This document shows positions 45,540 through 56,404 of a stretch of 60,462 bases of DNA, one piece after another (within the stretch, counting starts at the first letter, position 1; every line of letters starts with the position of its first letter). The stretch is taken from contig JAFUGM010000019.1 in NCBI GenBank assembly GCA_017469355.1, positions 1 through 60,462 of the forward strand, read 5' to 3'. This stretch comes from Solobacterium sp. Its GTDB lineage: Bacteria; Bacillota_I; Bacilli_A; Erysipelotrichales; Erysipelotrichaceae. The translations under genes and the position numbers were made by a program. The notes under the pieces were generated by a model, which saw nothing but the letters and a program-made list of their open reading frames with translations, had not been told where the DNA came from and did no database searches.

Positions 45540-45610
45540 GTTGGATGGGAAAAAGCCGGGTGGAAGGGAGATCACGCAAAAATTGATAATGCACATAGGA
45601 GGGATCGGCT

Positions 45611-45925
45611 ATGGACAGATATCGTGTACTGGTTGTCTGCGGATCCGGTGCGTCTTCCGCCTTCATGGCAATCGCATTACGAAAGGCAATTGCGGAGCGT
45701 GGTCTTCGGATTGAGGTTCGGGCGCGCAGTGAAGCGGATATCGAGAACTATGTGGATGAAATTGACGCAGTGATGGTCGGACCTCATCTGAGTGTCTACT
45801 ATGACACGCTGAAGGAGCGCTACCTGGATCAGGTTCCTGTCATTCTGATGCGGTCGGATTATTACAGCACCATGGATGGACATAAGGCCCTGGACCATCT
45901 TCTTTCCGAAACGGGATGGGAGTGA
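45611..45925 (+). CDS. PTS lactose/cellobiose-type EIIB (first copy)
   Basis: A 104-residue cytoplasmic EIIB. The phosphorylated cysteine is Cys10 in VLVVCGSGASSAFMA, and HLSVYYDTLKERY lies in the middle. It takes phosphate from EIIA and passes it to the sugar bound by EIIC. AGGAGGG precedes the start. A second, similar EIIB gene follows 90 bp later, which is unusual for one operon. Confidence 0.88.
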   Translation: MDRYRVLVVCGSGASSAFMAIALRKAIAERGLRIEVRARSEADIENYVDEIDAVMVGPHLSVYYDTLKERYLDQVPVILMRSDYYSTMDGHKALDHLLSETGWE

Positions 45926-45926
45926 A

Positions 45927-45945
45927 TTGCACACTTACGGTGCAA
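45927..45945 (+). repeat. Inverted repeat between the two EIIB genes
   Basis: TTGCAC-N7-GTGCAA lies directly after the first EIIB stop. Part of it, ACTTACGGTGC (45933-45943), is repeated at 47640-47650 after EIIC. Confidence 0.5.
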
Positions 45946-46015
45946 ACGCCAGGTGGAGCGCTGTCAGAGAAACAGCGAATAATGAAGAAGAAGTTAAACA
46001 AAGGAGAAGATAATC

Positions 46016-46330
46016 ATGACAAAACACAATGTATTACTCGTATGCGGATCCGGCGCATCCAGTGGATTCATGGCCGCCAATATCCGTAAGGCAGCTTCTG
46101 CCAGAGGGCTGGCGATTACCGTCAATGCCCGTTCTGAGGCAACCGTCGAAGACTACGTAGAAGAAATCGACTGCCTGATGATTGGGCCGCATCTCGCATC
46201 CATCCTCGAGGATATGGAAGAGATCTGTGAGGGACACGACATCAAGATTGGTATTGTCGACCGTGACGCGTATGCCCACCTCAATGGAGAGAAGGCACTC
46301 GATCAGATTCTGGCTTTATTCGGAGAATAA
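46016..46330 (+). CDS. PTS lactose/cellobiose-type EIIB (second copy)
   Basis: A 104-residue EIIB with Cys10 in VLLVCGSGASSGFMAANI and MIGPHLASILEDM. It is about half identical by eye to the copy at 45611 (shared: CGSGASS.FMA, RSEA.., HL, KALD). AAAGGAG lies upstream. Its nearness to EIIC suggests it is the main partner of that permease. Confidence 0.9.
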   Translation: MTKHNVLLVCGSGASSGFMAANIRKAASARGLAITVNARSEATVEDYVEEIDCLMIGPHLASILEDMEEICEGHDIKIGIVDRDAYAHLNGEKALDQILALFGE

Positions 46331-46372
46331 GGGAACTCCGAACAGCATAAAAGAGAGAAAGGGATAAATTGA

Positions 46373-47620
46373 ATGAAAAAATTCATGGAATGGCTCGAAA
46401 ATTCATTCGCGCCGAAACTTCAAAAGGTAACTAACCTTACCTGGATTGTTGTAATCAAAGATTCACTGATGCAGATCCTGCCGTTTATTCTCGCAGGTTC
46501 CATCTTCTGCTGCTTAGCAATTCTTAATGACTATATTCCGGGGCTGCCCAGCTTCTGGACACCGTTTGGATGGACCATGTCTAAGATTTCCCTTATGGTC
46601 GCATTCCTCATTCCGTTCAACTACTGTGAAAAGAAGCGCTTCCGTAAGCAGAGAATTCTCGCCGGTATCTCCGGTCTGATTCTCTTCATGATCTTCATCG
46701 AACCGAATATTCAGGCAGAAGGCTCGGTTGGACAGGGTCAGGCACTCTATGGTGCCAACGGTATGTTCGTCGCTATGTTCGCCGGCATCATCTCCGGTCT
46801 GATCTTCGGCGCATTCGCCAAGTTCTCCTTCTTCAAGGAAGACTCCGCGATCCCCGATTTCGTCCGTCAGTGGTTTGACGCTCTGCTTCCTATCATCATC
46901 GTTGTATGCCTTGGCTGGATTATCTCCGGAATCATTGGCTTCGACGTTGCGGGAACAATTCAGTCCATCTTCACACCGCTCGGAAAGCTCGCAAATACAT
47001 GGTATGGAATGACCATTATCTGCTTCTTCTACTGCTTCATCTATTCCATGGGTATCTCCACCTGGGTTCTGACACCTATGGCACAGCCGATCAAGCTCCA
47101 GAACATCGCAAACAACCTCGCTCTTGTGGCAGCTGGAACCGCTACAGCAGCGAATCTGTCGATCTTCACCGAGACCACAATGTATACCTGCTATCTCTGG
47201 ATCGGCGGAATCGGCGCAACATTATCGCTCGTCATTCTGATGAACCTGTCGAAGTCCACCGAGCTCAAGGCCCTTGGAAGAGCCTGCCTGGTTCCGGGTA
47301 TCTTCAATATCAATGAACCGGTTGTATTCGGTGCCATCGCATGGAACCCGCTCCTGATGGTTCCGATGTGGCTCCAGGGAATTATCCTCCCGCTCATGAC
47401 ATGGATCTTCACAAAGGTAATTCCGCTCGCTCCGATTCCTCGGATTCAGTTCGAGCTCTGGTACTGCCCGTATCCGATTTCCACCTTCATCTCCACCCAG
47501 GGATCGATCATGGGAATTCTGTTCGCAGTCGTTACGTTCATCGTATCCGGACTGATCTGGTATCCGTTCTTCAAGGCCTATGAAAACCAGAAGGTAAAGG
47601 AAGAAGCGGAAAAGGCTTAA
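46373..47620 (+). CDS. PTS lactose/cellobiose-family EIIC permease
   Basis: A 415-residue membrane protein with about ten hydrophobic segments. SFAPKLQKVTNLTWIVVIKDSLM-type N-terminus, NINEPVVFGAIAWNPLLMVP (about 307) and PIPRIQFELWYCPYPISTF place it in the lactose/cellobiose EIIC family. It imports and phosphorylates a beta-linked disaccharide or glucoside together with the EIIB and EIIA of the same operon. Confidence 0.92.
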   Translation: MKKFMEWLENSFAPKLQKVTNLTWIVVIKDSLMQILPFILAGSIFCCLAILNDYIPGLPSFWTPFGWTMSKISLMVAFLIPFNYCEKKRFRKQRILAGISGLILFMIFIEPNIQAEGSVGQGQALYGANGMFVAMFAGIISGLIFGAFAKFSFFKEDSAIPDFVRQWFDALLPIIIVVCLGWIISGIIGFDVAGTIQSIFTPLGKLANTWYGMTIICFFYCFIYSMGISTWVLTPMAQPIKLQNIANNLALVAAGTATAANLSIFTETTMYTCYLWIGGIGATLSLVILMNLSKSTELKALGRACLVPGIFNINEPVVFGAIAWNPLLMVPMWLQGIILPLMTWIFTKVIPLAPIPRIQFELWYCPYPISTFISTQGSIMGILFAVVTFIVSGLIWYPFFKAYENQKVKEEAEKA

Positions 47621-47644
47621 TATCAACTGCTGTTAAACAACTTA

Positions 47645-47678
47645 CGGTGCGGCACAATTTATGCGGCCGCACCGTTTC
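47645..47678 (+). terminator. Hairpin between EIIC and EIIA (possible partial terminator or processing site)
   Basis: CGGTGCGGC/GCCGCACCG is a perfect 9-bp GC-rich stem with a 12-nt loop. Only TTTCTC follows, so it may reduce rather than stop transcription, or stabilise mRNA ends. Confidence 0.5.
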
Positions 47679-47700
47679 TCACTGAAAGGAAGGAAACATC

Positions 47701-49523
<1,823 letters not shown>

Positions 49524-49532
49524 AGGAAATCT

Positions 49533-49955
49533 ATGGCGGAATTAACGGGAGATTATCGGAGTACCAATACGTATAAAACGGCTTCCAAGGAAGTGCGTAA
49601 ACGGATTGAAGACTATCGCAGCGCCAATGATCTTAAGGCAAATCACATGTATCTTCTGCTACTGCGGGAAGATTACCGCAGGCTCCCCAAAGAGGAAAAA
49701 CAGAAGGGTAATCGTCCGGCAGAACTGATGGTGTTCAGCGGAATTCTGGTATTTCTGGTCATGACCGCTTCGGACAACCGACAGCTGCTTCCGTTTGCGG
49801 GAATCTATATGATCATTGCGACGGCAGTCTACTTCTCTGGTATTCTGAATCCATATTCCCGTCAGCTTTCCAATATCAATAAGCTTCTCAAAAAACAGTT
49901 TCCGGAGGTTCCTGCGATCAAAGAAGTGATCGATGGACCGATGGACAAGGAATAA
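49533..49955 (+). CDS. Small membrane protein of unknown function in the PTS operon
   Basis: A 140-residue protein with a charged N-terminal half (about 1-65), two membrane helices (about 66-83 and 88-104) and a short charged tail. AAAGGAAA precedes the start, 9 nt after the GH1 stop. It is followed by a terminator, so it ends the main PTS transcript. I do not recognise the family. Confidence 0.65.
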   Translation: MAELTGDYRSTNTYKTASKEVRKRIEDYRSANDLKANHMYLLLLREDYRRLPKEEKQKGNRPAELMVFSGILVFLVMTASDNRQLLPFAGIYMIIATAVYFSGILNPYSRQLSNINKLLKKQFPEVPAIKEVIDGPMDKE

Positions 49956-49967
49956 ACCAAACCCCTG

Positions 49968-49992
49968 AAGGAGTCTGCGGACTCCTTTTATG
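49968..49992 (+). terminator. Terminator of the PTS operon
   Basis: A perfect 8-bp stem AAGGAGTC/GACTCCTT with loop TGCG is followed by TTATG. The T run is short. Confidence 0.75.
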
Positions 49993-50023
49993 TTACGATG
50001 AGTCAGATAAAAAGGAGAGTATC

Positions 50024-51517
50024 ATGGGATTTTCAAATACATTTTTCTGGGGCGGTGCGACGGCTGCCAATCAGTATGAAGGTGGAGTCTTTGAGGGTGG
50101 CGCCGGACTTTCCACCGCGGATGTCATGACCAATGGTTCTCATACCGTACGGCGGCGGGTTACCTGGAAAAAGGAGAATGGGGAAACTGGCGCAACACCG
50201 TTATGTTTTGGAAGTGCAGAACGTCATCTCCCGGAGGGGGCAGTACCGTGTCTTCTGGAAGATGATGCGTATTACTATCCTTCCCATGTGGCATCGGATT
50301 TTTACCATCACTATAAAGAAGATATTCGTCTATGCGCGGAAGAGGGATTTAACTGTCTGCGATTTTCCGTAAAGTGGTCACGATTATTTCCAAATGGGGA
50401 TGATGAAACGGTAAATGAAGACGGAATCCGCTTTTATCAGGACGTATTCCGGGAATGCCGGAAGTATGATATCGAACCGGTTGTGACCTTACTGCACTAC
50501 GAAACTCCGCTTTCTCTTTCTGCACGATATAACGGCTTTGACAGCCGTCATACCGCAATGGCATATGTGAAGTATGCGAAGACCTGTTTCAAGGCCTTTG
50601 ACGGACTGGTGCGTTATTATCTGACCTTTAATGAAATTAATTGTATTGATGCGGCACCTTATGTGACGGCAGGGTTGATTAATGCGGATCCACAGAATAT
50701 TGCCAATGCGGCATTCCATCAGTTTCTTGCGTCTGCTTTGACCGTGAAGGAAGCGCATGAAAACTATCCTGATCTGAAGATCGGGATGATGTTGGCTTAT
50801 GGCCCGGTATATGCCAAAACCGCAGACCCGCAGGATCAGGTCATTGCGCAGCAGGAGATGAATAAGACACTGTTCTATTCTGATGTGCAGATGCGCGGCT
50901 ATTATCCTCGATTCAAATTAGCTGAATATGAGCGGGAAGGCATTGTGATTCCCGCACAGGAGGGGGATCTCGAAACGATTCGTAAGTACCCCTGTGATTT
51001 TTTGAGCTTCAGTGTTTACAGTTCGCATGCCGTCACCGTTCATGAAGAAGGAGAGCAGGCAGGAGAAGGTAATGGCGGCACAAAGGCGCATATGGTGAAA
51101 AACCCTTATCTCAATACCAATGCATGGGGCTGGGCCATTGACCCGCAATGTCTTCGGGTCACGTTGAATACGTTATATGACCGCTATCAGTGTGACCTGT
51201 TCTGTGTGGAAAACGGAATCGGCTGGAATGATGTAGTTGAAGACGAAACCGTTCATGACACCTATCGTGTGGATTATATGAAAGCCAATATTCAGTCAAT
51301 GAAGGATGCGGTAGAACTGGATGGCATTCCCTTAATGGGATATCTCTATTGGGGATGTGTGGATATGGTATCCAATGGCGAAGGTGAGATGGCAAAGCGT
51401 TATGGCCAGATCTATGTCGATGCGGACAATTATGGAAAGGGCACGTTCCAGCGCTCCCTGAAGGATTCCTATCACTGGTATAAGCAGTGTATTCAATCCA
51501 ATGGCGAAGTTCTGTAA
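50024..51517 (+). CDS. GH1 6-phospho-beta-glucosidase
   Basis: A 497-residue GH1 enzyme. FFWGGATAANQYEGG at the N-terminus, acid/base Glu204 in LTFNEIN, nucleophile Glu396 in CVENGIG, and GEGEMAKRYGQIYVD at the phosphate site are all intact. It hydrolyses 6-phospho-beta-glucosides delivered by the PTS. It is paralogous to the gene at 48069 but keeps the catalytic Glu. It has an AAAGGAG site and follows a terminator, so it may have its own promoter. Confidence 0.93.
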   Translation: MGFSNTFFWGGATAANQYEGGVFEGGAGLSTADVMTNGSHTVRRRVTWKKENGETGATPLCFGSAERHLPEGAVPCLLEDDAYYYPSHVASDFYHHYKEDIRLCAEEGFNCLRFSVKWSRLFPNGDDETVNEDGIRFYQDVFRECRKYDIEPVVTLLHYETPLSLSARYNGFDSRHTAMAYVKYAKTCFKAFDGLVRYYLTFNEINCIDAAPYVTAGLINADPQNIANAAFHQFLASALTVKEAHENYPDLKIGMMLAYGPVYAKTADPQDQVIAQQEMNKTLFYSDVQMRGYYPRFKLAEYEREGIVIPAQEGDLETIRKYPCDFLSFSVYSSHAVTVHEEGEQAGEGNGGTKAHMVKNPYLNTNAWGWAIDPQCLRVTLNTLYDRYQCDLFCVENGIGWNDVVEDETVHDTYRVDYMKANIQSMKDAVELDGIPLMGYLYWGCVDMVSNGEGEMAKRYGQIYVDADNYGKGTFQRSLKDSYHWYKQCIQSNGEVL

Positions 51518-51548
51518 GATTTGAATCGATGGTGCTAAACTGTATCGC

Positions 51549-52907
51549 GTGACCATCGGACGTGTAAGAAGCGGCTTCTATCGGGAACTGTACGTTCTGG
51601 TAGTGCCGATTGTGATTCAGAATCTCATTACATCCGCTGTAACCATGGCGGATGTTTTGATGATGGGAAGGGTAAATCAGACCGCATTGTCCGCCTCATC
51701 ACTAGCGGGGCAGGTGATGTTTCTTCTGACCATGTTATATTTCGGACTGACGTCCGCCATTACCATTCTCTCCAGTCAATACTGGGGAAAGCAGGATCGG
51801 CGTACCATTTCTCATATCTTTGGAATCGGACTATTGATTTCGGTATCTGTTTCCTTTCTGACCGCATTCTTTGCGTTTGTGACACCAAGGGCGGTGATGT
51901 CCATCTGGACCGATGTTCCAGAACTTCAGGCAGAAGGGGCAATCTATCTTCGCTCCGCCGCTTTATCTTATTGTTTTCTTGGGATAACGCAGCCGTATCT
52001 TGCGGCGATGAAAAGCTGTGAACGGGTGAAATTGTCCATGCGGGTATCGATTATTGCGCTTGGATGTAATGTGATACTTAATGCGATTCTGATTTTCGGA
52101 TTGTTTGGATTTCCTGCCCTTGGCATACGCGGGGCAGCACTTGCGACAACGATTTCACGGGGAATTGAGTTGTTGATATGCCTCTATGACGCATCGCATC
52201 AGGATTGTTTCCCAGTTGGCATCCGTGATATCTTTTCCATTCCGAAGGATCTTGTGAAAGACTTTGTGCACTACTCACTCCCTGCCCTGGTGAATGATAT
52301 GTTATGGGCCTTTGCGTACAATATGAACAGTGTAATCATGGGTCATCTAGGCAGTGATATCGTAGCTGCCAACTCCGTCGTTACCGTCGCAAGAGATGTT
52401 ATTACTACGGTCGGTTTTGGAATCTCTTCTGCCGCATCCATTCTGCTTGGAAAGCAGATCGGCGCTGGCCGTATCGGCCCCGCAAGGCAGGATGCCACGG
52501 CGATCTTCCGTGTCGCATTCATTACGTCATTAATTCAGGGACTGGTGTTATTTGCGGTCAGTCCATTGATTCCAGGAACTGTACGTATTTCCGAAACTGC
52601 GGCAGGGTATCTGAGAACCATGTTGGTGATCAGCTGTTTTTATCAGGTGGGGCAGATTATCAATACGCTGTTGATCGCATCGTTTTTCCGCTGCGGCGGG
52701 GATTCGGGCTATGGGCTGAAACTGGATTTTTTCAGTATGTGGTTTGTGAGTGTGCCGTTGGCACTACTTGCGGCATTTGTATGGAAACTGCCGCCATTAC
52801 TGGTTTATGTGTTCATGTGTACGGATGAATTTGTGAAGCTTCCGTTCTCCTTGACCCACTATGTGAAAGGATCCTGGATCAAGGATCTGACCCGGGAATT
52901 TGATTAA
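51549..52907 (+). CDS. MATE-family efflux transporter
   Basis: A 452-residue membrane protein with twelve hydrophobic segments in two halves. VPIVIQNLITSAVTMADVLMMG (N-half) and LPALVNDMLWAFAYNMNSVIMG (C-half) correspond to the paired MATE repeats. It exports cationic or drug-like compounds using a Na+ or H+ gradient. GTG 51549 is taken as the start; the ribosome site is weak. It lies 31 bp after the GH1 gene and may be read from it. Confidence 0.88.
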   Translation: MTIGRVRSGFYRELYVLVVPIVIQNLITSAVTMADVLMMGRVNQTALSASSLAGQVMFLLTMLYFGLTSAITILSSQYWGKQDRRTISHIFGIGLLISVSVSFLTAFFAFVTPRAVMSIWTDVPELQAEGAIYLRSAALSYCFLGITQPYLAAMKSCERVKLSMRVSIIALGCNVILNAILIFGLFGFPALGIRGAALATTISRGIELLICLYDASHQDCFPVGIRDIFSIPKDLVKDFVHYSLPALVNDMLWAFAYNMNSVIMGHLGSDIVAANSVVTVARDVITTVGFGISSAASILLGKQIGAGRIGPARQDATAIFRVAFITSLIQGLVLFAVSPLIPGTVRISETAAGYLRTMLVISCFYQVGQIINTLLIASFFRCGGDSGYGLKLDFFSMWFVSVPLALLAAFVWKLPPLLVYVFMCTDEFVKLPFSLTHYVKGSWIKDLTREFD

Positions 52908-53024
52908 GTTCGCGGATATTTGTTTTTAGACGCTTTCCCCGGTTTGTCTGTCTTACACTAAAACGCATTTGATATGATAATCGTGTTGTTTTCAACAGAG
53001 AAAGAATGATTCTTTCAGAGGCGA

Positions 53025-53930
53025 ATGATGAAAGTTTACAGCGGTATTGACACCCTTCCTGATGGCAGAGCGAGTGATCATCTCACGAATGGATTACTTG
53101 TATTAGAAGGCGGTGCCTGGAGAGGAATGTATACGCAGGGAGCTCTGGACGCGATGATGGAAGAGGACATCAACCTGAGCGCAACGATTGGAGTCTCGGC
53201 CGGCGCGATGAGTGGATTCAGCTATGTGGCAGGGCAGATCGGACGCAGTGCCCGATTGAACCTGCGGTATCGTCATGATCGTAACTATACCGGTGCCGGG
53301 GCGGTGATTAAGGATCACGGGCCAACCGGATTTACCTACCTGTTTCATGAACTGTCCAAAGAGATTCCTCTTGATGAAGAACGGTTTTATGATCCTTCCC
53401 GTCGGTTTGTGGCAGTTGCGACTAATATCGAAACTGGCAAGGCGGAATACTTTGAAAAGGGAAAATGCACGGATATATTCAAGGCAATCCAGGCCAGCGC
53501 AACCGTTCCATATGTATCGGAACCGGTGGAAATCGATGGTTCCTATTACCTGGATGGGGGAATTGAGCAGAAGATTCCGATTGACTGGGCCCTGGAACAG
53601 CCGGAAGAAAAGATCGTATTGATTCGAACACGTGACAGAGACTACCGAAAACCGCTTCGCTCTGTTCATCGTGTCGCAAAGATCGAGTATGGCAAAACCC
53701 ATCCCGATCTTATGTATGATCTTTATGAGGAGAGTGAGCATTACAATATCCTGATCAATCGAATCGATCAATTGGAGCAGGTCGGCCGCATCTTTGTGCT
53801 GGCACCGAGCCGTCCCGTAACGATTTCGAGGTTTGAAGGTGACGTAGAGGAGCTTGGTGCATTATACTGGCTTGGGTACAACGATGCTAAAGACGCATCT
53901 TCTGCCATGAAGGAATATCTGAATCAATGA
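53025..53930 (+). CDS. Patatin-like phospholipase
   Basis: A 301-residue protein with the patatin catalytic parts: glycine-rich oxyanion loop LEGGAWRGMYTQG (about 28), nucleophile GVSAG (about 56-60) and DGG (about 175) with the catalytic Asp. It is a cytoplasmic lipid acyl hydrolase by family. Its stop overlaps the azlC start (ATGA). It lacks a signal peptide. Confidence 0.9.
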   Translation: MMKVYSGIDTLPDGRASDHLTNGLLVLEGGAWRGMYTQGALDAMMEEDINLSATIGVSAGAMSGFSYVAGQIGRSARLNLRYRHDRNYTGAGAVIKDHGPTGFTYLFHELSKEIPLDEERFYDPSRRFVAVATNIETGKAEYFEKGKCTDIFKAIQASATVPYVSEPVEIDGSYYLDGGIEQKIPIDWALEQPEEKIVLIRTRDRDYRKPLRSVHRVAKIEYGKTHPDLMYDLYEESEHYNILINRIDQLEQVGRIFVLAPSRPVTISRFEGDVEELGALYWLGYNDAKDASSAMKEYLNQ

Positions 53931-54646
53931 GTGAAGCGATAGAGCAGACAAATGCATTCAAGCGCGGTGTGAAAGATTCCATCCCGGTGGGACTGGGATA
54001 CTTCGCCGTTTCCTTCGCGCTTGGAATCACGATGAAAAATGCCGGTCTTTCGGCAATTCAGGGATTGATTATCAGTTTTCTGAATAATGCCAGTGCCGGA
54101 GAATATGCCGGTGTCACGATGATTGCGGCGCAGGCAACCTACATTGAAACCGCATTGATGGTTCTAGCAGCGAATGCCAGATACCTGTTGATGAGTACGG
54201 CATTTTCTCAGAAGTTTGATGAAAAAACACCGATGATCCATCGATGGATTGTCGGTTTTGTGCTGACCGATGAACTGTTCGCACTGGGAGTCCGTCAGAA
54301 GGGGAGTCTTGACCCGAAGTATTATTACGGCATGATGGCAATCGCGATGCCGGGATGGGCAGTTGGAACGATGCTTGGGGTGATCTTCGGCTCCATTCTT
54401 CCAGCCCGTCTTGTCAGTGCGCTTTCTGTTGCGTTATTTGGTATGTTTCTTTCCGTGATTATTCCTTCGGCCCGGGTGAATAAAGCAATCCGCGCGGTAG
54501 TGATTGCCGGTTTTATCGGCAGTTTCCTGTTTACCGTAGTTCCGGGACTGAATCAATTGTCGGAAGGTGTCCGCACCATTCTTCTTACGGTGGTGATCGC
54601 TGCGATAGCGGCTTATGTTTCACCGGTAAAGGAGGAAGATTTATGA
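53927..54646 (+). CDS. azlC: AzlC-family branched-chain amino acid exporter subunit
   Basis: A 239-residue membrane protein. KDSIPVGLGYFAVSFALG at the N-terminus and FLNNASAGEYAGV are typical of AzlC. It works with AzlD to export branched-chain or other amino acids. It is translationally coupled to the patatin gene upstream and to azlD downstream. Confidence 0.92.
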   Translation: MSEAIEQTNAFKRGVKDSIPVGLGYFAVSFALGITMKNAGLSAIQGLIISFLNNASAGEYAGVTMIAAQATYIETALMVLAANARYLLMSTAFSQKFDEKTPMIHRWIVGFVLTDELFALGVRQKGSLDPKYYYGMMAIAMPGWAVGTMLGVIFGSILPARLVSALSVALFGMFLSVIIPSARVNKAIRAVVIAGFIGSFLFTVVPGLNQLSEGVRTILLTVVIAAIAAYVSPVKEEDL

Positions 54647-54951
54647 GTCGTACTGTCATTCAGATTATCATCATGACGCTTATGACTTATGTGGTTAGAA
54701 TCATTCCTTTGACGCTGATCCGTAAGCCGATTAAAAGCCGGTTTATCCGTTCCTTTCTGTATTATGTGCCGTATGTAAGCCTTGCGGTAATGACATTCCC
54801 GACGATGATCTACGCAACCAACTCCATTTACAGCGGAATCCTTTCTTTCGCTGTAGGAGTTATTCTTACCTGGAACAATGCGAGTCTTCCTAAGACAGCA
54901 GTGTTCTGTTGTCTGACTGTATTAATCAGTGAACTGCTGTTTGTGCATTAG
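54643..54951 (+). CDS. azlD: AzlD-family branched-chain amino acid transport subunit
   Basis: A 102-residue protein with about four membrane helices. MTYVVRIIPLTLIRKPIKS at the N-terminus fits AzlD. Its ATG overlaps the azlC TGA. Confidence 0.9.
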   Translation: MSRTVIQIIIMTLMTYVVRIIPLTLIRKPIKSRFIRSFLYYVPYVSLAVMTFPTMIYATNSIYSGILSFAVGVILTWNNASLPKTAVFCCLTVLISELLFVH

Positions 54952-54962
54952 GAGGATATCGT

Positions 54963-55436
54963 ATGTCACTGGAATCTGTAAGAACACATCTGAGTCAATT
55001 CAACGCGGAAGATCGTATCATGATTTTTGAGCAGTCCAGCGCTACGGTGGACCTTGCGGCGAAAGACATTGGCTGTGATCCTGACGAGATCTGTAAGACC
55101 ATGGCGTTTGATGTGGAGGGAAGAACCGTTCTCATTTGTATGGCTGGCGCAGGTCGTGTCGATAACCATAAATACAAAGCATTTTTCCACAAGAAAGCAA
55201 AGATGTTAAAAGGGGATGAAGTGCTTGAGAGAACCGGACATCCGGCTGGCGGCGTATGTCCGTTTGGGACAAAGGATGGTGTAGAGATCTATCTTGATGA
55301 GTCGCTGAAGAAATATCATGATGTTTATCCTGCATGCGGCAGTATAGATTCTGCGATTAAAGTGACGATTGAAGAGTTGGAACGTTTTTCCGGTTCCTGC
55401 CAATGGATCGATGTGACGGTTTCGCTGGGACAATAA
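54963..55436 (+). CDS. YbaK/EbsC-family aminoacyl-tRNA deacylase
   Basis: A 157-residue protein. EICKTMAFDVEGRTVLICMAG (about 40-60) and GHPAGGVCPFGTKDGVEIYLD are the hallmark segments of the YbaK/EbsC group, which hydrolyse mischarged Cys-tRNA-Pro or similar. AGGAGG lies 6 nt before the ATG. It ends the patatin-azlCD transcript. Confidence 0.9.
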   Translation: MSLESVRTHLSQFNAEDRIMIFEQSSATVDLAAKDIGCDPDEICKTMAFDVEGRTVLICMAGAGRVDNHKYKAFFHKKAKMLKGDEVLERTGHPAGGVCPFGTKDGVEIYLDESLKKYHDVYPACGSIDSAIKVTIEELERFSGSCQWIDVTVSLGQ

Positions 55437-55508
55437 CCTGGATCTTGCGAATTCCGATCAAAACAAGGTTGTCAAGGTATTCAGTACACTGTTTGAGAGG
55501 TAATGATT

Positions 55509-55928
55509 ATGCGGGCATATCCTGAAGCATATCTATCTGATGTGGTAGAGAATCAAGGGAAACTGTTTGATTATATCGCACAGAGCTACCCTGATAAAGA
55601 TACTGAAGATTTTATCAATGCATATATGCACAGTAAAACTCGGAAGTGTATCGATAATGCGCAGGCATATGTAGCTACTATGGATGCGAGGGAGCTTTGG
55701 CAGTATTTTTTGAAAACAGAGAATTATTCTCTGAAGCCCGGAGAGGGCATTAAGGGATTTATTCCTGACTGGATTGGTGAGTTTTATTCATACTATCAGT
55801 GGTATTACAACCTGCCAAGTTCTGAAATCATTGAAACGGTTCCTGTGAAATTTCTTAAGAAAGCGTACTTCGGATTACATGATCTGGATCTGGAACTTGC
55901 GGTAAAAAAAGTAGGTGAAGTTAGATGA
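55509..55928 (+). CDS. Unknown protein coupled to a NADAR gene
   Basis: About 139 residues, mostly helical, starting MRAYPEAYLSDVVENQGKLF; a second half rich in aromatics (FYSYYQWYYN) follows. ATG 55509 is preferred over 55503 because GAGAGG lies 8 nt upstream. I do not recognise the family. Its stop overlaps the next gene's start (ATGA), so the two proteins are made together. Given the NADAR partner, a toxin-antitoxin or ADP-ribosylation module is a reasonable guess only. Confidence 0.6.
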   Translation: MRAYPEAYLSDVVENQGKLFDYIAQSYPDKDTEDFINAYMHSKTRKCIDNAQAYVATMDARELWQYFLKTENYSLKPGEGIKGFIPDWIGEFYSYYQWYYNLPSSEIIETVPVKFLKKAYFGLHDLDLELAVKKVGEVR

Positions 55929-56404
55929 AAGTGATATGTTTTCATAATCCTGATGAGGAGAATGGTATTTTCAGCAACTGGTACCCTTCAACATTCGTTA
56001 TTAACGGCAAAGTCTTCTCCTCAATGGAGCAATATATGATGTATCAGAAAGCCGCCTGTTTTCATGATGCGATGATTTCTGAGAAGATCATGGCTACAGA
56101 TAATGTCGCAGAAATCAAGGCCCTTGGTCGACAGGTGGCAAATTACAACGATCATATATGGAGCGGAATACGCCAGGTTATTGTGTACGAGGGGTTATTA
56201 GCCAAGTTCTCACAGAACAAAGAACTTAAAGCTCAATTGCTGGAAACGGGAGATGCGCTCTTAGCAGAGTGTGCTGTCCATGATCGAATCTGGGGAATTG
56301 GCTTGGCAATGAAAGACCCGAATCGACTGAATATAGAAACTTGGAATGGACAGAATCTGCTTGGATATGCCCTGATGATGGTTAGAGATAAACTTGGCAA
56401 TTGA
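55925..56404 (+). CDS. NADAR (YbiA-like) family protein
   Basis: A 159-residue protein. NGIFSNWYPSTFVINGKVFSS, then EQYMMYQKAACF, KALGRQV, and WGIGLAMKDP with NLLGYALMMVRDKL make a clear NADAR/COG3236 pattern. NADAR proteins include N-glycosidases of riboflavin intermediates (YbiA) and hydrolases that remove ADP-ribose from guanine bases, the latter as antitoxins. It overlaps the unknown gene before it, which favours an operon-encoded module over a housekeeping role. Confidence 0.85.
   Translation: MKVICFHNPDEENGIFSNWYPSTFVINGKVFSSMEQYMMYQKAACFHDAMISEKIMATDNVAEIKALGRQVANYNDHIWSGIRQVIVYEGLLAKFSQNKELKAQLLETGDALLAECAVHDRIWGIGLAMKDPNRLNIETWNGQNLLGYALMMVRDKLGN

Noticed and set aside
45462-45610. 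Sigma-54 (-24/-12) promoter for the PTS operon
   Set aside because: No GG-N10-GC pair with the expected flanks is present, and the regulator lacks an AAA+ domain.
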